64,000 nucleotides of DNA from Isoetes taiwanensis. Lineage: Eukaryota; Streptophyta; Lycopodiopsida; Isoetales; Isoetaceae. The translations under genes and the position numbers were made by a program. Below are positions 37,841-50,800 of the stretch, piece after piece (positions within the stretch are counted from its first letter, which is position 1; each line of letters starts with the position of its first letter). The DNA lies in NCBI GenBank assembly GCA_021234155.1, contig JAJEKV010000134.1, positions 502,501-566,500 of the forward strand, read 5' to 3'. Below the pieces are notes generated by a model, which saw only the letters and a list, made by a program, of their open reading frames with translations, did no database searches and was not told the origin of the DNA.

Positions 37841-38579
37841 CTAATCTTAGGCAAATATTAGAAAAAAAAAAGTGTGTCCCCAGACTGTAATAGTTTAATA
37901 CAAACAGCACAAAGAATGTATTTTGGGAAAATGTGGTACTTTTTTAAAACAGATGCATATATGGATGTTACCTGCTCACGAACTTCATCAGACAGCTCAA
38001 GTATGTCATAAGGTAAGCCATCCATTGCATGCGCTAAAGCTGTTGTTATTGATTGAAATCTGTCTGCAACTGACTGCCGCTCTAAAATCTTATATAAAAA
38101 AAATGTGTCAGAAGAACATGATGATAGTAGGTTCAATTATATGCTATATAGAAACTCTGAACAATTAGTAATAGTCATAAATAGAAAAACAAATTAATTC
38201 CAAATCCCTTGGTTATCGTGATCAACATAATAACTGCTCCCTATGATCTATGACACCAACTTAATGTAAAAGCCAGATTGTTAGAAGGAAGAAGAGAAAT
38301 TACCAAATGAAGCTTACTACCATCCCGGCACTGACTTAAAATTTCTTTGGCAGACTTCAATGTCTCCTTAATTTCCTGCAGACATTGCCGTACTTCCTCA
38401 GGAAAATCAACCTTAGACTCCTTCAACTCTTCAAACAACGGGCCTAGAAGCTTTATCCTTCTTGACAAATTAGCGCACTGCCTTCTGTGGGATTTTATAT
38501 AGTCTCCAACAGATGATACTTCATTTACAATCCCCAACAAGAAGTGAACCAAAGTTTGCACACTCTCTTCTTCAGCCAT

Positions 38580-41500
38580 AAGGTGCTCCTCTTGCAAAGA
38601 TTTCAGCTTCAAAAAGGTAACGGTAAACTAGCTTCTTGTATGAGATGTAATTGCTACTTGAATATAAATCTCTTCACAAGCCAAAATATAACCACATATC
38701 GTGATAATCCATTGCCATATCTAACCTTCCATTGCTACACTCCACCAGAAAAGATAACCTGAAGTGCCGTAAAATGATGTGGGCATCTCGAAAAAAACCT
38801 AAGAAGAAGCAAATGAGGCAAATGCCAATCAAATGTACGAAACGCGCTGCTGGAGCTGGATGTAAAGAAAGAACTCCCGGATCTGCGCGCGATGCACCGA
38901 CTCAAGCCGTGCCAAGAAAACGCCCACTGAAGTTGCAAAAACGGAGGAGAAAGAATCCGCTAAAAAAAGTTCGCGTTAGTTTAATTTAACCTTCACCTTT
39001 GGAATGCTAAAAAAAAAAATTATATGATTTTTGTTTTGGACGTTACGATATATCTTGGGCTAGTTGTATTGCAAGAAGGTTCCTGCATGACGTAAAAATA
39101 CTATCTGTCTATCTATCTTAAAAGCCAATTCAATTCAAGTCAATATTCTTTGTAATTAATCTAATGGTATTATCTTCCTAAGGTTTTTCGTTGCACACCT
39201 ATGCATCACAAGTCCAGCATTTCATCCACAGTATTTACACCATGGCCCAATAGATGTGATGGTTTTTCTTGTCCTTTGTATCCATGTATGCTCGACTCTT
39301 CCAATTCTTAAGCAAGCCTGGACATTCATGTCCTCCTAAAGGATCAGTCCTAGTTACTTCCCCTTAATTATAGTCCTGTTGCATGGCATAGTCTTGTTCA
39401 TTGGTCCATTCAACGCGATGTTTGTTGAAGTCATTCATACCAACTTACCAACCCTCTGCATGAATTTTCAAACTTATTAAACAAATCCAATTTCTTAGAA
39501 TGAAGCAATCATATGGGTAATGTTCCCTGATATTGAAGTCCAAAACTTTTTCTTCCAAAGAGAAAGTTGAAGGATTTGTAATCTAATCTTATTCCTCTTC
39601 CTAAGATTTTCCTTGCACGCTTACACATCATAATCAAGTACTCATATACACAATATTTAGACCAATGCCCAACATATATATGGTTTTTTCTTGTCCTTCA
39701 TCTCCCCGTCTGTTTGACTCCTAAAACGGCGTCTTTGGCCCATGTCATTGTCATTCCTATTAATTGAAAACAAAGTAATCATGTGAACATTGAAGTCCAA
39801 ATTTTTTTAATTCAAATGACCATTTACTTTCAACAAGGCTCACTTTCAACATGTGAAATGTTGTGCAAGGTATGCCACATTTTTTGGATTGCCTTATGGG
39901 ACAAACTTTGCTCGATAATTTGCTTTCTAGAAACTCTACCTTGACAACAAACGGAATTAAAACATGCCTATAGAAATTATAAAATGGTAAGAATCAAATT
40001 AAAGCAGATCGATTTGAGCTTATGTCCATGGATGTTCATGAATTGGCGGGTTTTGACTTATGGTGTAGTAGAATGTGTGACTTGAAATATAGAGTGTTAA
40101 AAGGGGAGAAGATATGATGTATAATTTTACTACTGAGCGGAGCACTTGGAAACCAAAAAGAGAGCACAAAGCTAACTTCATACTTAAGGCACAGAACCAA
40201 AAGGTCCTCCAGAAACTTTTCAGGATGTTGAATCAAACTCCAAACCCGATTAGAAGATGTGTTGTGGCTGAAAATAGAGCGTGATGGAGCTTGCATGTCA
40301 GCGAGAGTTGCCCTTTTATTGAGCAATATCAGAGTAGGGAGTTTGAGTTATTTGAAGAGCGACATAGGAGAGTACATGCAAAGAGGGAAGACATTTGCAT
40401 TACTTACTTTACCAACGGGGCTCTTCTTCTATTTCGAGGAGAGGGATGTAATTGACAATATGAAGGAGCACATTAAAGTAATAGACATGTTGCTGCGAAG
40501 AAAGAAGGAGAACAAGTTAGTGAACCAAAAGGTTAGCCGAGGCCAATGAAAGAAGTTAATGGACACGGGCAAAAGCATGTTTTCCTATTTCATCAAAAAG
40601 GTAACAAATTATTGTATAATTTAGTGATGCACATAAATCTGCCAGATTAACATTTTGTTATGCGATTCCGGCTCCTACAAAAGCGGGTTGTGGCCGAGAC
40701 AAGTCGCGAGTTCTTCAAATGCAAGTTAATTGTAGCAGCTTTAGTACTTCATTGTCTCATTTATCTTTGCATGCGAGATATATGATTTTTCTTCTGTTTT
40801 GTTTTCTTGTTGTCATAAAACAATTAAAAGAGGAAATAGTATTTGGGTTTACTATATTGGGGTTTTACAGCAATTACAATATAGGTATGGCATAAAAAGA
40901 GGGACTTGAGGCCTTTTCTAGATGATTCAAGAAGCGGTCAATCTTGGTACTTTGAATAAAGATAGCGACAAGTTCGGATAGGTGATGATGAGGTGGTTGA
41001 GAATTAGATGGAACATTACGGTATGAGGGTGCTTTCTGGTCGGTGTAGATAGTAAAAGCTTTCCAAACTTCAATGTTCTTATTGATAAGGCAATTCCCAA
41101 AGAGGAGGGGACTTCAGGTATGAGGAGTATCTGATTCAAGGATGAGAAAAATAGAGGTCAGCGTGATACAAAGTATACAAGGGGTAGATTTCACCTCGCA
41201 GGCTGTGGCTAGCCCGGCCGGGCTTGAAAGGATAAGGTTATTGAAGAGCGAATTGAAGCTTTGTGAGGGTAAAGAATGCTTAGCTTTACAATACTGAGAG
41301 TTAGATCTCTGTGAGAGGAGGAAGTTTGGTGAGATCCATGAATGAAAAGATGTCGCAAGGATTTTGCAATGATATAAAGAGGCTCACTCACAAGGGAAAG
41401 TTGATGAGTAAACCAGTAGCCTTGTGGAACTTTCTTCTTGACATTACTCAAAATGTTTTAAGACCGGGACATAAGAAGCGTTACAACCGAGGCAGCAAAG

Positions 41501-43919
41501 AGTTGTTTGAGACCATTAGAGATATGCTGGGGTGGAAAGGAGGATGCATAATTTTTTTTTTTCTCAGTTTTCTGGTCTAGTTTATCAACCCTGTCGCGGT
41601 CCCTTTAGGAAAATTTTGCCTACGGGGGTTGGCATGGTGGAAGCATTTATTCATTTGGCAAACATATATATGCCTTGACACATGGCGACCCTTGGCAGGC
41701 GGATGTGTGTGCTTTAAAGAAGGACAATTGAGACAAATTAGATGTGGCACAAAGAGGCAGAGAAGCCACGCAGATATATGTTTGAAAGTTGGCATTTCTT
41801 TGTAAAAGAGAAGGGAGTTGACACATGAGTGGACTCATCATGGAAGTATGAAGATTACTTTGACAAAAATACTTCCCACGTGATTTAGACCGATGAAGTG
41901 TGAAGATAGAGGCAGATCGGCTGAATTGGAACATGAAAAGGATATTCTTTACTTGAGCTCCCGGTAGAGAAACATTGTGAGGAAATAAGGGCAAAAAGAT
42001 GGAATTAGAGACATACATTTTATACCATAGTGGGCGAGGCAAATAAGAATAGTGAGATTGAAGGGGCTGAAGATAGACAATAAGAAATTATGCAAGTCAC
42101 TTTAATGATGAAACAGCCAAATCCTTATGTAGCTCTCAAGGATAGATAATAAAGTGAAAAATCATGTTTTGCAAATGGATAAGAAAGGAATAAGCAAATT
42201 AATCGATCCAGCTCTTGGCATTGGATCCGATTACGTGCGTCGTGTTCTTCTTTGAGGGTGGAAGCTACAGAGCATGTCAAGTTAAGGCAAAGCATGAGGT
42301 TTTGAAGGCAACTTAGTACTTAGGAAGGATTATTAGTATTGAGAAATTGGTAGAGATTGGAAAGAAGTAGGGAGGCGAATTGCTCCTAAGTTCGGACCTT
42401 CTTATTTGGGGTTTGACTTAACTTGGCATGTGGTATAGCGAGCATAATTCTGGAAAAATTTGATACACACATTTGACTGTTGAGACAGCAATATGATATC
42501 ATTAAGATTACGTCATTTGCTTTTGGCTAATCTAACTTACAAGCCAAAATCACGGAACATATGTACTTATTAATGCATAATGATTACCAATTTGAGAGAT
42601 TTATCATTTACGATCGGTCCGAAAGATTAATGTAAACTTGTATTTTTACCTTGTGTTTACAGTACTAGAGTTTAGAGTTTGTTTTAAATGTTTAAAAGGT
42701 CGACATATTTAATGGTTTTGGAATACTTAGGTGGTGGGAAAGAGAGCGGTCACCCAGAACCTTGACTGAACACAAACAAATGAAATGCTTGCTTGGAGTG
42801 GTAGAATTTGAACTACTTGCTTTGTGGATATGTAGAGAAGGATGTTTCAGATATAGATGTAAGAAGAATGTTTTAAATGTCTATTTTTGTAATACTTAAT
42901 ATTGGCACATGTGACATGCTTGCGGTTTAGGCAGGTTGGAAGTTTAAAAATTGCCACCAATAGACACCTTGGACACCACCCTTGAGTTTTGTTTGGATCT
43001 CTTACGTGCGGTTTTGGCAGATCTCTTTGAGGCAGGAGTGCAAGATGATGTGCTTTATATTTTTGAAGTAAAACCATTGTTTTGATTCGGTTTGATTTGA
43101 TTGGCGAATGGTGGTGCATTACATTTGTTTGGATCACTTACATTCTTTTGTGCTCGGATGAGGCAGAGTACACTTCTGGAAAAAGATACCATATTATATT
43201 ATATTGGAGGCTTTTTACAAAAACTCGTGCATCACGAAGCCTTACTTGCGTTTTTACTACAGTTTCTGAAAGATCAAAGCAGTTACATAGAACAGTTATC
43301 TTTTGCATGATATAGAGCGGATTCCTTAAGCCGGTCGGGCATCAAAGAGTAACGGAGGGGCATGCAGGCTTATCCTTTCGAGAAGGTAAATGCCATCACT
43401 CCACGCTCATCTCCTAGAAGGCGTTCGCCAGCCCGGGATTAACGGAATGAAGCGATTCTGCACCTTTTAACGTAACATTTGCTCCCCTTGCTCTCTTACT
43501 TGCTCTTTTTAATCAATTCCTCCAAATATGTAGCGTGTAGCCGAATGTCATCCATGTCATCTCCATGCACGGATGGGTTTGGAAAGAAATGAGGAGATTA
43601 CGCCATAGCAACCTTTTTGAGGAGGCTGACCTTGGTCTGGCCATTCCAAGGGGAGGGAAAAGAAGCTGAGCTAGGGGAAGGAAGGAATAGGAAGGCAGAA
43701 TAGGAAGCAATCATAGAATATGAGCTATTTGATCTTGTTGATCTTGCCTTACGCATAAACTTTTGTAGGGCAATTGATAATTCAACTCCTTAATCAACTT
43801 AGATCAATCATTCAATGGACATTGCATTGATACACTTTATGTCGGGGATAGGTTCAATACGTTATGTCGCTTTATATGGAATCATTATGGTGTATGATCT
43901 GACACAAATTTCTTGAGTA
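38580..43919. other. Intergenic DNA with a diverged duplication
   Basis: The promoter side of the U-box gene lies at 38580-39000 (no clear promoter element). 39140-39580 and 39570-39830 share ordered words (TTCCTAAGRTTTTYCTTGCAC, TGGTTTTTYTTGTCCTT, CATTGAAGTCCAAA), showing a diverged local duplication. 40000-43900 is a mix of AT-rich and GCG-speckled DNA. Frames of 80-130 codons occur (for example 40259-40549 and 41311-41580, plus) without recognisable motifs; they may be remnants of a decayed element or gene. Confidence 0.4.
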
Positions 43920-44215
43920 TAAAAGAAGCGCCAAAATTCTGACGAAAAACAATTCGGCGTCGAAAGATTTTGGCGTCGCGAAAAGCAATGAAACCCAGCG
44001 TCTGTATGAAATTTACCGGCGTCTTGGCGAACTCTCGAAGCAGCTGATACGCCCGAAACCAAAATTACCGGCGTCTGCGGAACATTTTTCCGGCGTCGCA
44101 GCGGTTGGTCTTCGGCGTCTTGGCGAAATTTAAACCGGCGTCTGGCGTTCGATGATTTGTCTGGCGAAAGGGTCTTCAGCGTCACATAATTTGGTTATTT
44201 TAGCGTCTGCTTGAA
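43920..44215. repeat. GGCGTC-rich array 1
   Basis: GGCGTC or AGCGTC followed by G, T or C occurs at least ten times in about 290 bases, mostly on the plus strand (for example near 43953, 43970, 44020, 44070, 44092, 44115 and 44135), separated by A/T-rich spacers. Dense short subterminal motifs of this kind are typical of the ends of CACTA-type DNA transposons. The array shares TTCGGCGTC and GCGTCTG with array 2 at 53745-54000. Confidence 0.7.
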
Positions 44216-47200
44216 AATTTTCCGAGCTATTTTGCCCAATTTACTAAAGCAAAAAATCTTTAGCCCTTTGTTTTCAGCTTTTGTTTGTGGCCTTGTTAAT
44301 AGTATATATAAGAAAAAAGCGTGATTAGCCCTGAATTCACCTCGAGCGTTGGCGCGAGGTTGAGTCAAAATACTCCTTGGGAAAGCGGTTTGCCTTTGAG
44401 GGTGTCATTTTAGTGTCACGAGCGGCGTTGAATCTTTGGAACATGAGTTTTACTCCGTCCGATTGGTTTCAGTATAGGTTATGCAGCTTCCATAGAATAT
44501 CCTATAGGGTCCGTCCAACCCCCTTGATTCTCGCCAGACGTCGATGCTTAACATATGCATTGTAGGCTTGCTCAGCACATATATCGTCTTCCTTTAGTTC
44601 GTGTAATCAAGAGGTCGAGGATAGAACATTGTCAGTAGGGTCCAGAACAGTAATTGTAGCTCGCAGTCACGCATCTATCTCTCTGAGTGGTAGGTCATGC
44701 ATCTACACCTCTAGAGTCACGAGGGCTGCGTGTGCGAGTGGCGAGGGAACCCACCAGGGCCCCGCAACTTCGTACCGCGATGGTCATGGGGAATATAGCA
44801 GGTTAGGGTGAAAAGAGGCCGGAATGGGGAGTTTGTGAAGAGTTTGGGCGCCAAATGAGTGGGAATGTGTGTTTTGTAGGATTTTCATGATGCGTGGTTC
44901 TGCAACAAAATTAGGCTCCACACATCTTGCATTGAGCGAGGGCATTGGGTGTGCGCTTATCTTTGCATCTGGAAACTGCGAAAAGGATGCCATGAGATTG
45001 TCACCATTTGGATGGGATCACGCCAAAGCGAAGAAGTGTATGAGAGAAAAGGCGGATTCACGGAGTACTCAAGAGCGATCTTAGAGGCGGGGCTGACGAA
45101 GATAACTATACCACCAGGGCCGACTGTATACCAATCCGAGGAGGGTGGACTAGGGTATAAGCTGCGGGAGAGCGAGAATGATAGAGCCAATTGAAATAGT
45201 GGAAGAGCCGAAACAGGAGGGTTGATCATTTGCTTAACATCCAGAAACCTGGCTGAAGAAGCGCAATTGAGCATAGAGGCATTTTTATATCTTTGAGTTG
45301 TCTCCACATATTTTGGAGCACAAAGCAATGAAGAAGCCTTCGAGGGAAGTTGCCAAAAGCGAGGACCGGCTTTTAGATTGTCTTCATACAAGCATGCCAA
45401 CAATAAAATGGTTGATGAGAATACATGGAAAAATGGTTGAGAGGGTGGAGATGGGATTGTATGCGTGTGTGAAGTCGGCCGACTTCATTGGTATTGATAG
45501 TTAGACAATGTAAACAGGACCATCTTATAAATTTCTTGTCGTGTATCGAGGGGTGAAGTATTTTTGAGCCGTAAGAGGCAAAGGCCCCGACCAAGTGGCG
45601 GGAGATTGGATTTTTAGAAGAAGCAAGGCCGTGATAGAGGATTTTTAGATGAAGAAGAATATTTCAAGGTGTAATGGATACTTAGCGTCTAATTGCAAGC
45701 TGGCGGGTGAATTATTGGAGTCTGAGATTTCGAGGGTTGCATGCTACTAGTTGCCAATGCCATTTACTTTGAACCTATTCTTTGAGGGCTGGTTCTCACA
45801 GCACCATTGGGTTTCCGGGTCCCATTGAAGCCAGCGTCGGCTAAGTAAAATTCATCACAAAGAAGCCCGCATTAATTTATGCCATTTACAAGTCATTCAT
45901 TGGGAGAAGAAGAGCCTAGCACTTTCATGAATCTGGGTAAATAGGGGTTTGAGTTCAATTACATCTACATTAGAAAAGTGCTTTGAAGTGTAAAATTGAT
46001 TGGATTATCTCAACCTTTAATCATACGAGTTTTTGGGTTGGGAAAGGAAGAAAGGGAAAATCTTGCCAAACGAAACCAACGACACTGCTGCCCAGCAGAA
46101 ATCTTGAGAGTACGGCGGAAGACATTTGGAAGGGAGTGTAAAAATGTTGTGAGGTGCATACAGAAGCTTTGTTTGTCATGCACCATCCAAAATATGATTC
46201 CCCGAGGCGAAGCGGTAGGTGCTGGCTCCATTCAATCCTTCCTAGAAGGTGATGGCCCTAATCGCCATTTGACAATGCTAAGCGTAGCGGCCACTACTTA
46301 GAACTTCAATGAGCGATGGAAGAAGTCATACAATGATCTTCATGGCGTAGCGCATACTTATAGACTTGCAGCCAGGAGAAATATGGACGGCCTCTACGGA
46401 TAAGAAGTGATGGGCTGGATTGAAGAAGGTTACAAAAATGTTCTATCCCAACAGCTCGGACTACAAGCTTTTCATTGCGGGGATTAGCGGAATACGGAAC
46501 TTTGGTAGAAGGTGGGCCGGATGAAAGAGCTTCCGCGGCCCACTTTGCTTGGAGAGTCATAAGAAGGAACCAAATATGGAATCCTATACCAAGCAGGTGG
46601 CAAGCCCATGGGCAAGGATTCGAAATACCTTGCGGGCAATTGCAATGACTATCACTCTCTTTTGGTATCTTCCAATAGTGCAAGTGAGAGAGGAATTGGG
46701 TGCCTATAAGGAGTACATACAGTCACACTTGTCAGCTTGCTACATAAGAAGCGGAACAGAAACTTGTATACAACTTCTGCGGCCTGATACAGATAAATTA
46801 GCGATTAATGGTACATCCATGTCCCGATAAGCTCTGATTTCCTTTCATCGTCTGATTCGAAGTGGAAGAGGGACGGCCGAGAGCGGTGAGGGCGAGATGC
46901 TTACAATAAATGCGCAAAAGCCATGTTGATGAATTCCGCGTACACCCGCCGTTGATGGCCGAAGATGATATAGACCAAGCCATATTCTCGAGGGCGGATC
47001 GGCCCGGCGGCGAGGATCTGAGAATTACGTCTGAAAGGCGGGTTAGGGCAATGCGGTTGATAACTTGGTGGCCTCACGTGATCAGCCGGACTCACCTTGG
47101 CGCTTTACCTTGACAAGCGGAAGCGGGCTGAAGAAACCGCGTCCTGAGGGCGTTTCACCTAAGGAAAGGGTCATCGGAGAGTTGAACCCTAGATTACGAG

Positions 47201-47921
47201 GCGGAAAGATGACTGCGCGAATGATAAGCCCGACGAAAGAAACATTTGCACAGAAAATGATGTGATGAGTATCTTGATCTGTTGTAGTGGTCTTGAGGAT
47301 TTTCATACTATTGTAACCGATCCACACGGCTTTAATGTAAAAGAAGTTTTTGGTTATAATTTTTTGTCACAAATGTTTTTGGATTTCATATGATAGTTCT
47401 TTCTATGTTTCTTTCATGTTTTTCATTCATGTGTAACGGGTACTTGCGAAACGCTGTCGGATCGGACCAAAAGTACCAGGAAGCAGATTTATTTAGCGCA
47501 CTCTTCGCATGCGCCAAAATCTTCGGCGATGAGAAGTAATCTACGCATGAAGGGGCCAAACGACCTCGAACCGGTGGGACGAAATGCGATCCATGAAGGT
47601 TCACAAGGTACTTCGGTACCCAAGTCGGGAATAACTTCGGTATGCCAAATTGGGCTTTGAATGCTATCAGGACCACTAGGCTGATATCATCCGCTGCCAC
47701 AATAAAAGTAGAGTACTCAAAAACCTTGTTACCTACAATCCACCACCTGGCCAAAGGGGCGTGCTCTAATTTGAAGTCATAGTGATCCTCAAGGTTCTCC
47801 ATCAATAGCAGGAGTTAGGATGTTCCATGATTTGGTGCCTAACAACCGCTATATAGATGGACAACACCCGTGCACCACTTTGGCTTGAAATTAGAGTGCG
47901 CTCTCACCCTCGACGTCATAG
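44216..47921. other. Repeat-rich intergenic DNA
   Basis: Frames of up to about 150 codons on both strands overlap one another and carry no known motif. At 44302, TATATATAAGAAAAAAGCG followed by TAGCCCTG resembles the TIR read inward from 54325, so it may be a damaged element end. 47386-47805 (minus, 139 codons) is open but unrecognised. I cannot support a gene here. Confidence 0.4.
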
Positions 47922-48073
47922 CAAGTTCAACCTCTAGAATCGAACAATTTTTGCTCCGACCCCATTGTGAGCCTCTTGTGTAATATAACCTAGCAAAGTG
48001 ACTAAGCTACATTGACACAGAGAGACTACACAAGAGAGTCGTGAGCAAAGCCCGCTCTTTCTAGAGGAGGTAA
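47922..48073. repeat. Long hairpin A
   Basis: The left arm beginning CAAGTTCAACCTCTAGAA and including TTTTGCTC pairs with the right arm GAGCAAAG...TTCTAGAGGAGGT. Inner arms CTCTTGTGTA (near 47972) and TACACAAGAG (near 48025) pair perfectly. The loop contains CTAAGCTACATTG, shared with hairpin B. It is repeated at 48577 as hairpin A'. Confidence 0.75.
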
Positions 48074-48184
48074 CAAGAATTTCGAGAAGTCTATATTGTT
48101 TGTAAACCGAACAATATCAAGCCCGGTGAGTTGACAACCATTCAAGAGGGTCACGCCAAAAGCCGGGATGAAAGAGACACAGTA

Positions 48185-48306
48185 CAAGCATCGGAGACTT
48201 CCCAAACCTTGCTTTCACCCCTCTTTGAACAATGGAACTTAGCATGTAAACCAAGCTACATTGCCCAAAGAGGAGGGAAAGAAAGATTGGGAAGTCTCGA
48301 TGCTTG
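48185..48306. repeat. Long hairpin B
   Basis: 122 bases that fold back almost end to end. CAAGCATCGGAGACTTCCCA at the left pairs with TGGGAAGTCTCGATGCTTG at the right, the middle CCCCTCTTTG pairs with CAAAGAGGAGGG, and CAATGGAACTTAG pairs with the CAAGCTACATTG stretch around a loop of about 8 bases. Such a near-perfect stem of more than 50 pairs is unlike random DNA. Confidence 0.85.
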
Positions 48307-48348
48307 AACTCATCAATCACTAACATCCAATGGACCCGAAGATTGGTT

Positions 48349-48476
48349 CAAGCATCGAGACGCCCCAGTCTTTGCTTTCACCTCCGCCTCTTATGGACAA
48401 TGGAACTTAGCATGTAAACTAAGCTACATTGCCCAAAGAGGCGGGGGAAAGAAAAACGGGGAAGTCTCGAAGCTTG
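48349..48476. repeat. Long hairpin B' (tandem copy of B)
   Basis: 128 bases, a diverged copy of hairpin B in direct orientation 164 bases downstream. CAAGCATCGAGAC pairs with GTCTCGAAGCTTG, CCGCCTCTT with AAGAGGCGG, and CAATGGAACTTAG with CTAAGCTACATTG around CATGTAAA. Several differences from copy B are matched by changes on the opposite arm (for example CCGCCTCTT/AAGAGGCGG here versus CCCTCTTTG/CAAAGAGG in B). This could be compensatory change or gene conversion of arms. Confidence 0.85.
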
Positions 48477-48576
48477 AACTCATCAATCACTAACATCTAA
48501 TGAACCCACAGAATCGCAAGCAACCACTAGGCCTTATATCCTCCGTGGCCACAATAAAAATAGAGTACTCAAAACC

Positions 48577-48732
48577 TTGTAACCTCCTCTAGAACGAGCG
48601 ATTTCTGCTCAGGCCCCATTTTTTTGCGAGCTTTGTGTAATATAACCTAGCAAAGTATCTAAAATACATTGACACAGAGACACGCAAAAGAGAGTCAGAG
48701 CAAAGCTCGCTCCTTCTAAAGGAGGTAACAAG
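48577..48732. repeat. Long hairpin A' (copy of A)
   Basis: 156 bases. CTTGTAACCTCCTCTAGAAC...GAGCG...TGCTC at the left pairs with GAGCAAAGCTCGCTCC...AAAGGAGGTAACAAG at the right. It is a diverged copy of hairpin A about 650 bases away, and flanking sequence is shared too: TAGAGTACTCAAAA upstream (47711 and 48561), and GAGAAGTCTATATTGTTTG and ACAACCATTCAAGAGGGTC downstream. Confidence 0.8.
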
Positions 48733-48810
48733 AATTTCGAGAAGTCTATATTGTTTGCCATGGAGAATATAAAGCCTGGTGACCTGACAACCATTCAAGA
48801 GGGTCGCGCT

Positions 48811-48931
48811 CTTGGCTTACTCCCTTTTCGAATTTCCTGCTTGACGTATCTAATTCGCCACTTGAGTGAGCGATGTCATCCTAGGGGGCAAATTAGATAC
48901 ACCAAACAGAAAACGAAAGAGACTAAGCCAG
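48811..48931. repeat. Hairpin C
   Basis: CTTGGCTTA at the left pairs with TAAGCCAG at the right, and GTATCTAATT (near 48845) pairs with AATTAGATAC (near 48892). The arms between are also largely complementary, leaving a loop of about 35 bases. The following AGTTGGAAGTCTCGATGCTT (near 48936) repeats the right-arm end of hairpin B. Confidence 0.65.
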
Positions 48932-50800
48932 GGTGAGCGAGTTGGAAGTCTCGATGCTTTTACTCCATGCTTTTACTCGATGCTTTGATAACGTCATTAT
49001 ACCTTGTTTGAAATTACGTCATTATACCCGTCATTATACCTTATTATCCATTCACAAAATGATACAGGTCAAAATGTTCTTTGTCTAAAAATGTAATATC
49101 TCATTTTCATTGGTCATTTGGGTCAATATAATCACCCTGCTGCCCCCGGAGGTGGTGGTAAGAACTGGTTAATGTCCGCTTCGTCTCTCCTTCACGCGGC
49201 TCCTCCACCCCCCCTCCACAATTCACGCTTTCGCGAAAGGATTGAAAAGTGTGCATCCGCCCATCCCTCCTGCGCGGCGGTCAAATGTGGTAACCCGGCA
49301 TGCGACCTTGCATATTAAATATGGCATATTGTAACTCGGGGGAAAAATCCATCCGTCTTGCATTGTTGGGCCAGGCGGCTTTGCAACATCCAATCAAGAA
49401 GACATCGCATGTGCATCGATGCCCACACCCTAGAGTGTACCAGCCCACTGTGTCGGGTTGTCACCACACAATTGGCAATAATGCGTAATCAACAACCTTT
49501 AGCTCTTCCCCGACTCTCATTACAAATACTCGCTGAGGGAGATAAGATATTATTTGCTCAGAAGTCACCCTAAAAGGGTCGAGTCTAACGATCACGGTCA
49601 AATGGCGCGGTGATCGTTGTTTTCCCTAAGGGCGGTTGCCTCTGTTTTAATGCAGCTAGTTGCGTTTAAGCGTCCTCTAATTCGGTGACCATCTTGTCAT
49701 ACCCATCTAACACGGTCCTTCAGCGAATATTCTCTTGAAAGTGTTAGGTTACGACTTCTCTCATTCTCAATTGGGCTCGAATATCCACAAGGTCATTTCG
49801 GCTCGGTAGCGATTTACCCGCCACCTCCAAAAGTTGGATAAGCGTCGGCAACAAGGTATGTAATGGTGGGGCTCACCATGTGACCCACTCTCGCTATCTT
49901 CCGATAAGCTTGACCCTCTTGGTGCTGCCACTACCACTTCCTTGCCTCCATTTTCTACTCCCATAATTTACGGGCACTTCCTTCACAAGCTCGTAGTATA
50001 CTTACTTGCTGCCAAAACTCTTACTAAACTCACCGTTGTGGGGTAAATGTCCCTTCACTTGGACATGACTCATTCGCTTTTTGCTCGAACCACAAAGCAA
50101 TCTTGCACTTTCGTGAGCCTTATACTTACCCGCCTACTAGGCCACTCTCTTTCAAACTCATTCTTGTCCAAATTTGTGATTACATCGTCAGAGTGCGCTC
50201 CATGCGGACAATAGCGTGCCCCTTTCGCCTTGCTACATTATGCACCTCTGTGATGGTGCAATTATCCCTCTTTGAAACTTCATCCATCGCGACGCAACCT
50301 TCTTAACTCCAGGTGGTGGCGATACTCATTCGCCCTTGCATGCATTTTGCTCTCTCCATTTGCCGAGCGGTGACATTTCAAGCTCGTTCTCCATGCCTTG
50401 GCCGCCAAGGAGAGGGGTCCTCAAATTAGAGGGGACAGAAAAATCATCTTGATCCCGGCTGCTCGGACGCACCCACATTCCGTGGAATTGGATTCTATTC
50501 TTAAAATCCGTTCGCGGAGACATAATTATAGTGTTGATGTATCTATAGGTCTATTTGGCTTGTATAGGTCTGCTTTGACTTCTTGTCTTTATAATTTTCG
50601 TTAGCTGCGACATATAAAAAAGCACAGAATAAATAACACAAAAAACACACGAAAAGAAAAGCTAAGCTACACAACACACATGGACAATAATTTTTTTCAA
50701 ATAGCATCAAACAAGTGTTTAATGAATTTATTTGGAATATTATGTAATAAAGAATGTTTGAATGTAAGTTTATGGTCTTGTGAATAACAGAATATGCACG
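48932..50800. other. Intergenic DNA without a recognised gene
   Basis: Moderately GC-rich; frames are shorter than about 75 codons on either strand with no known motif. I see no RNA gene or element end that I can support. Confidence 0.4.

Larger units (their letters stand above)
35817..38579 (-). pseudogene. Plant U-box / ARM-repeat E3 ubiquitin ligase (PUB13/14 type), middle of ARM domain lost
   Basis: Family role: cytosolic E3 ligase whose U-box binds E2 and whose ARM repeats bind substrates. Exons joined by GT/AG in phase 0: 38579-38304 (ATG at 38579; UND-type helical N-terminus), 38088-37972 (ends SDEVREQ), 37417-37004 (starts IELLHSQ, ends in the first half of the U-box, RCPISLELMKDPVIVATGQ), 36726 onwards (second half of the U-box, [13 protein letters not shown], then [12 protein letters not shown]). 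At about 36611 similarity stops. The next about 430 bases are unrelated, and homology resumes at about 36183 with AGVVPPLM and runs as C-terminal ARM repeats (MVDEALAILAIL, GSPRNKENAA) to a stop at 35817. Members of this family normally have about 200 more residues, roughly four to five ARM repeats, between these points. As read, the frame from the U-box runs into a stop at 36448. It is therefore probably a pseudogene or a truncated U-box-only product. Confidence 0.8.

Noticed and set aside
44949-45403. Overlapping frames of about 80-150 codons on both strands
   Set aside because: They overlap one another, lack motifs and splice partners, and lie in repeat-rich DNA; no support for a gene.
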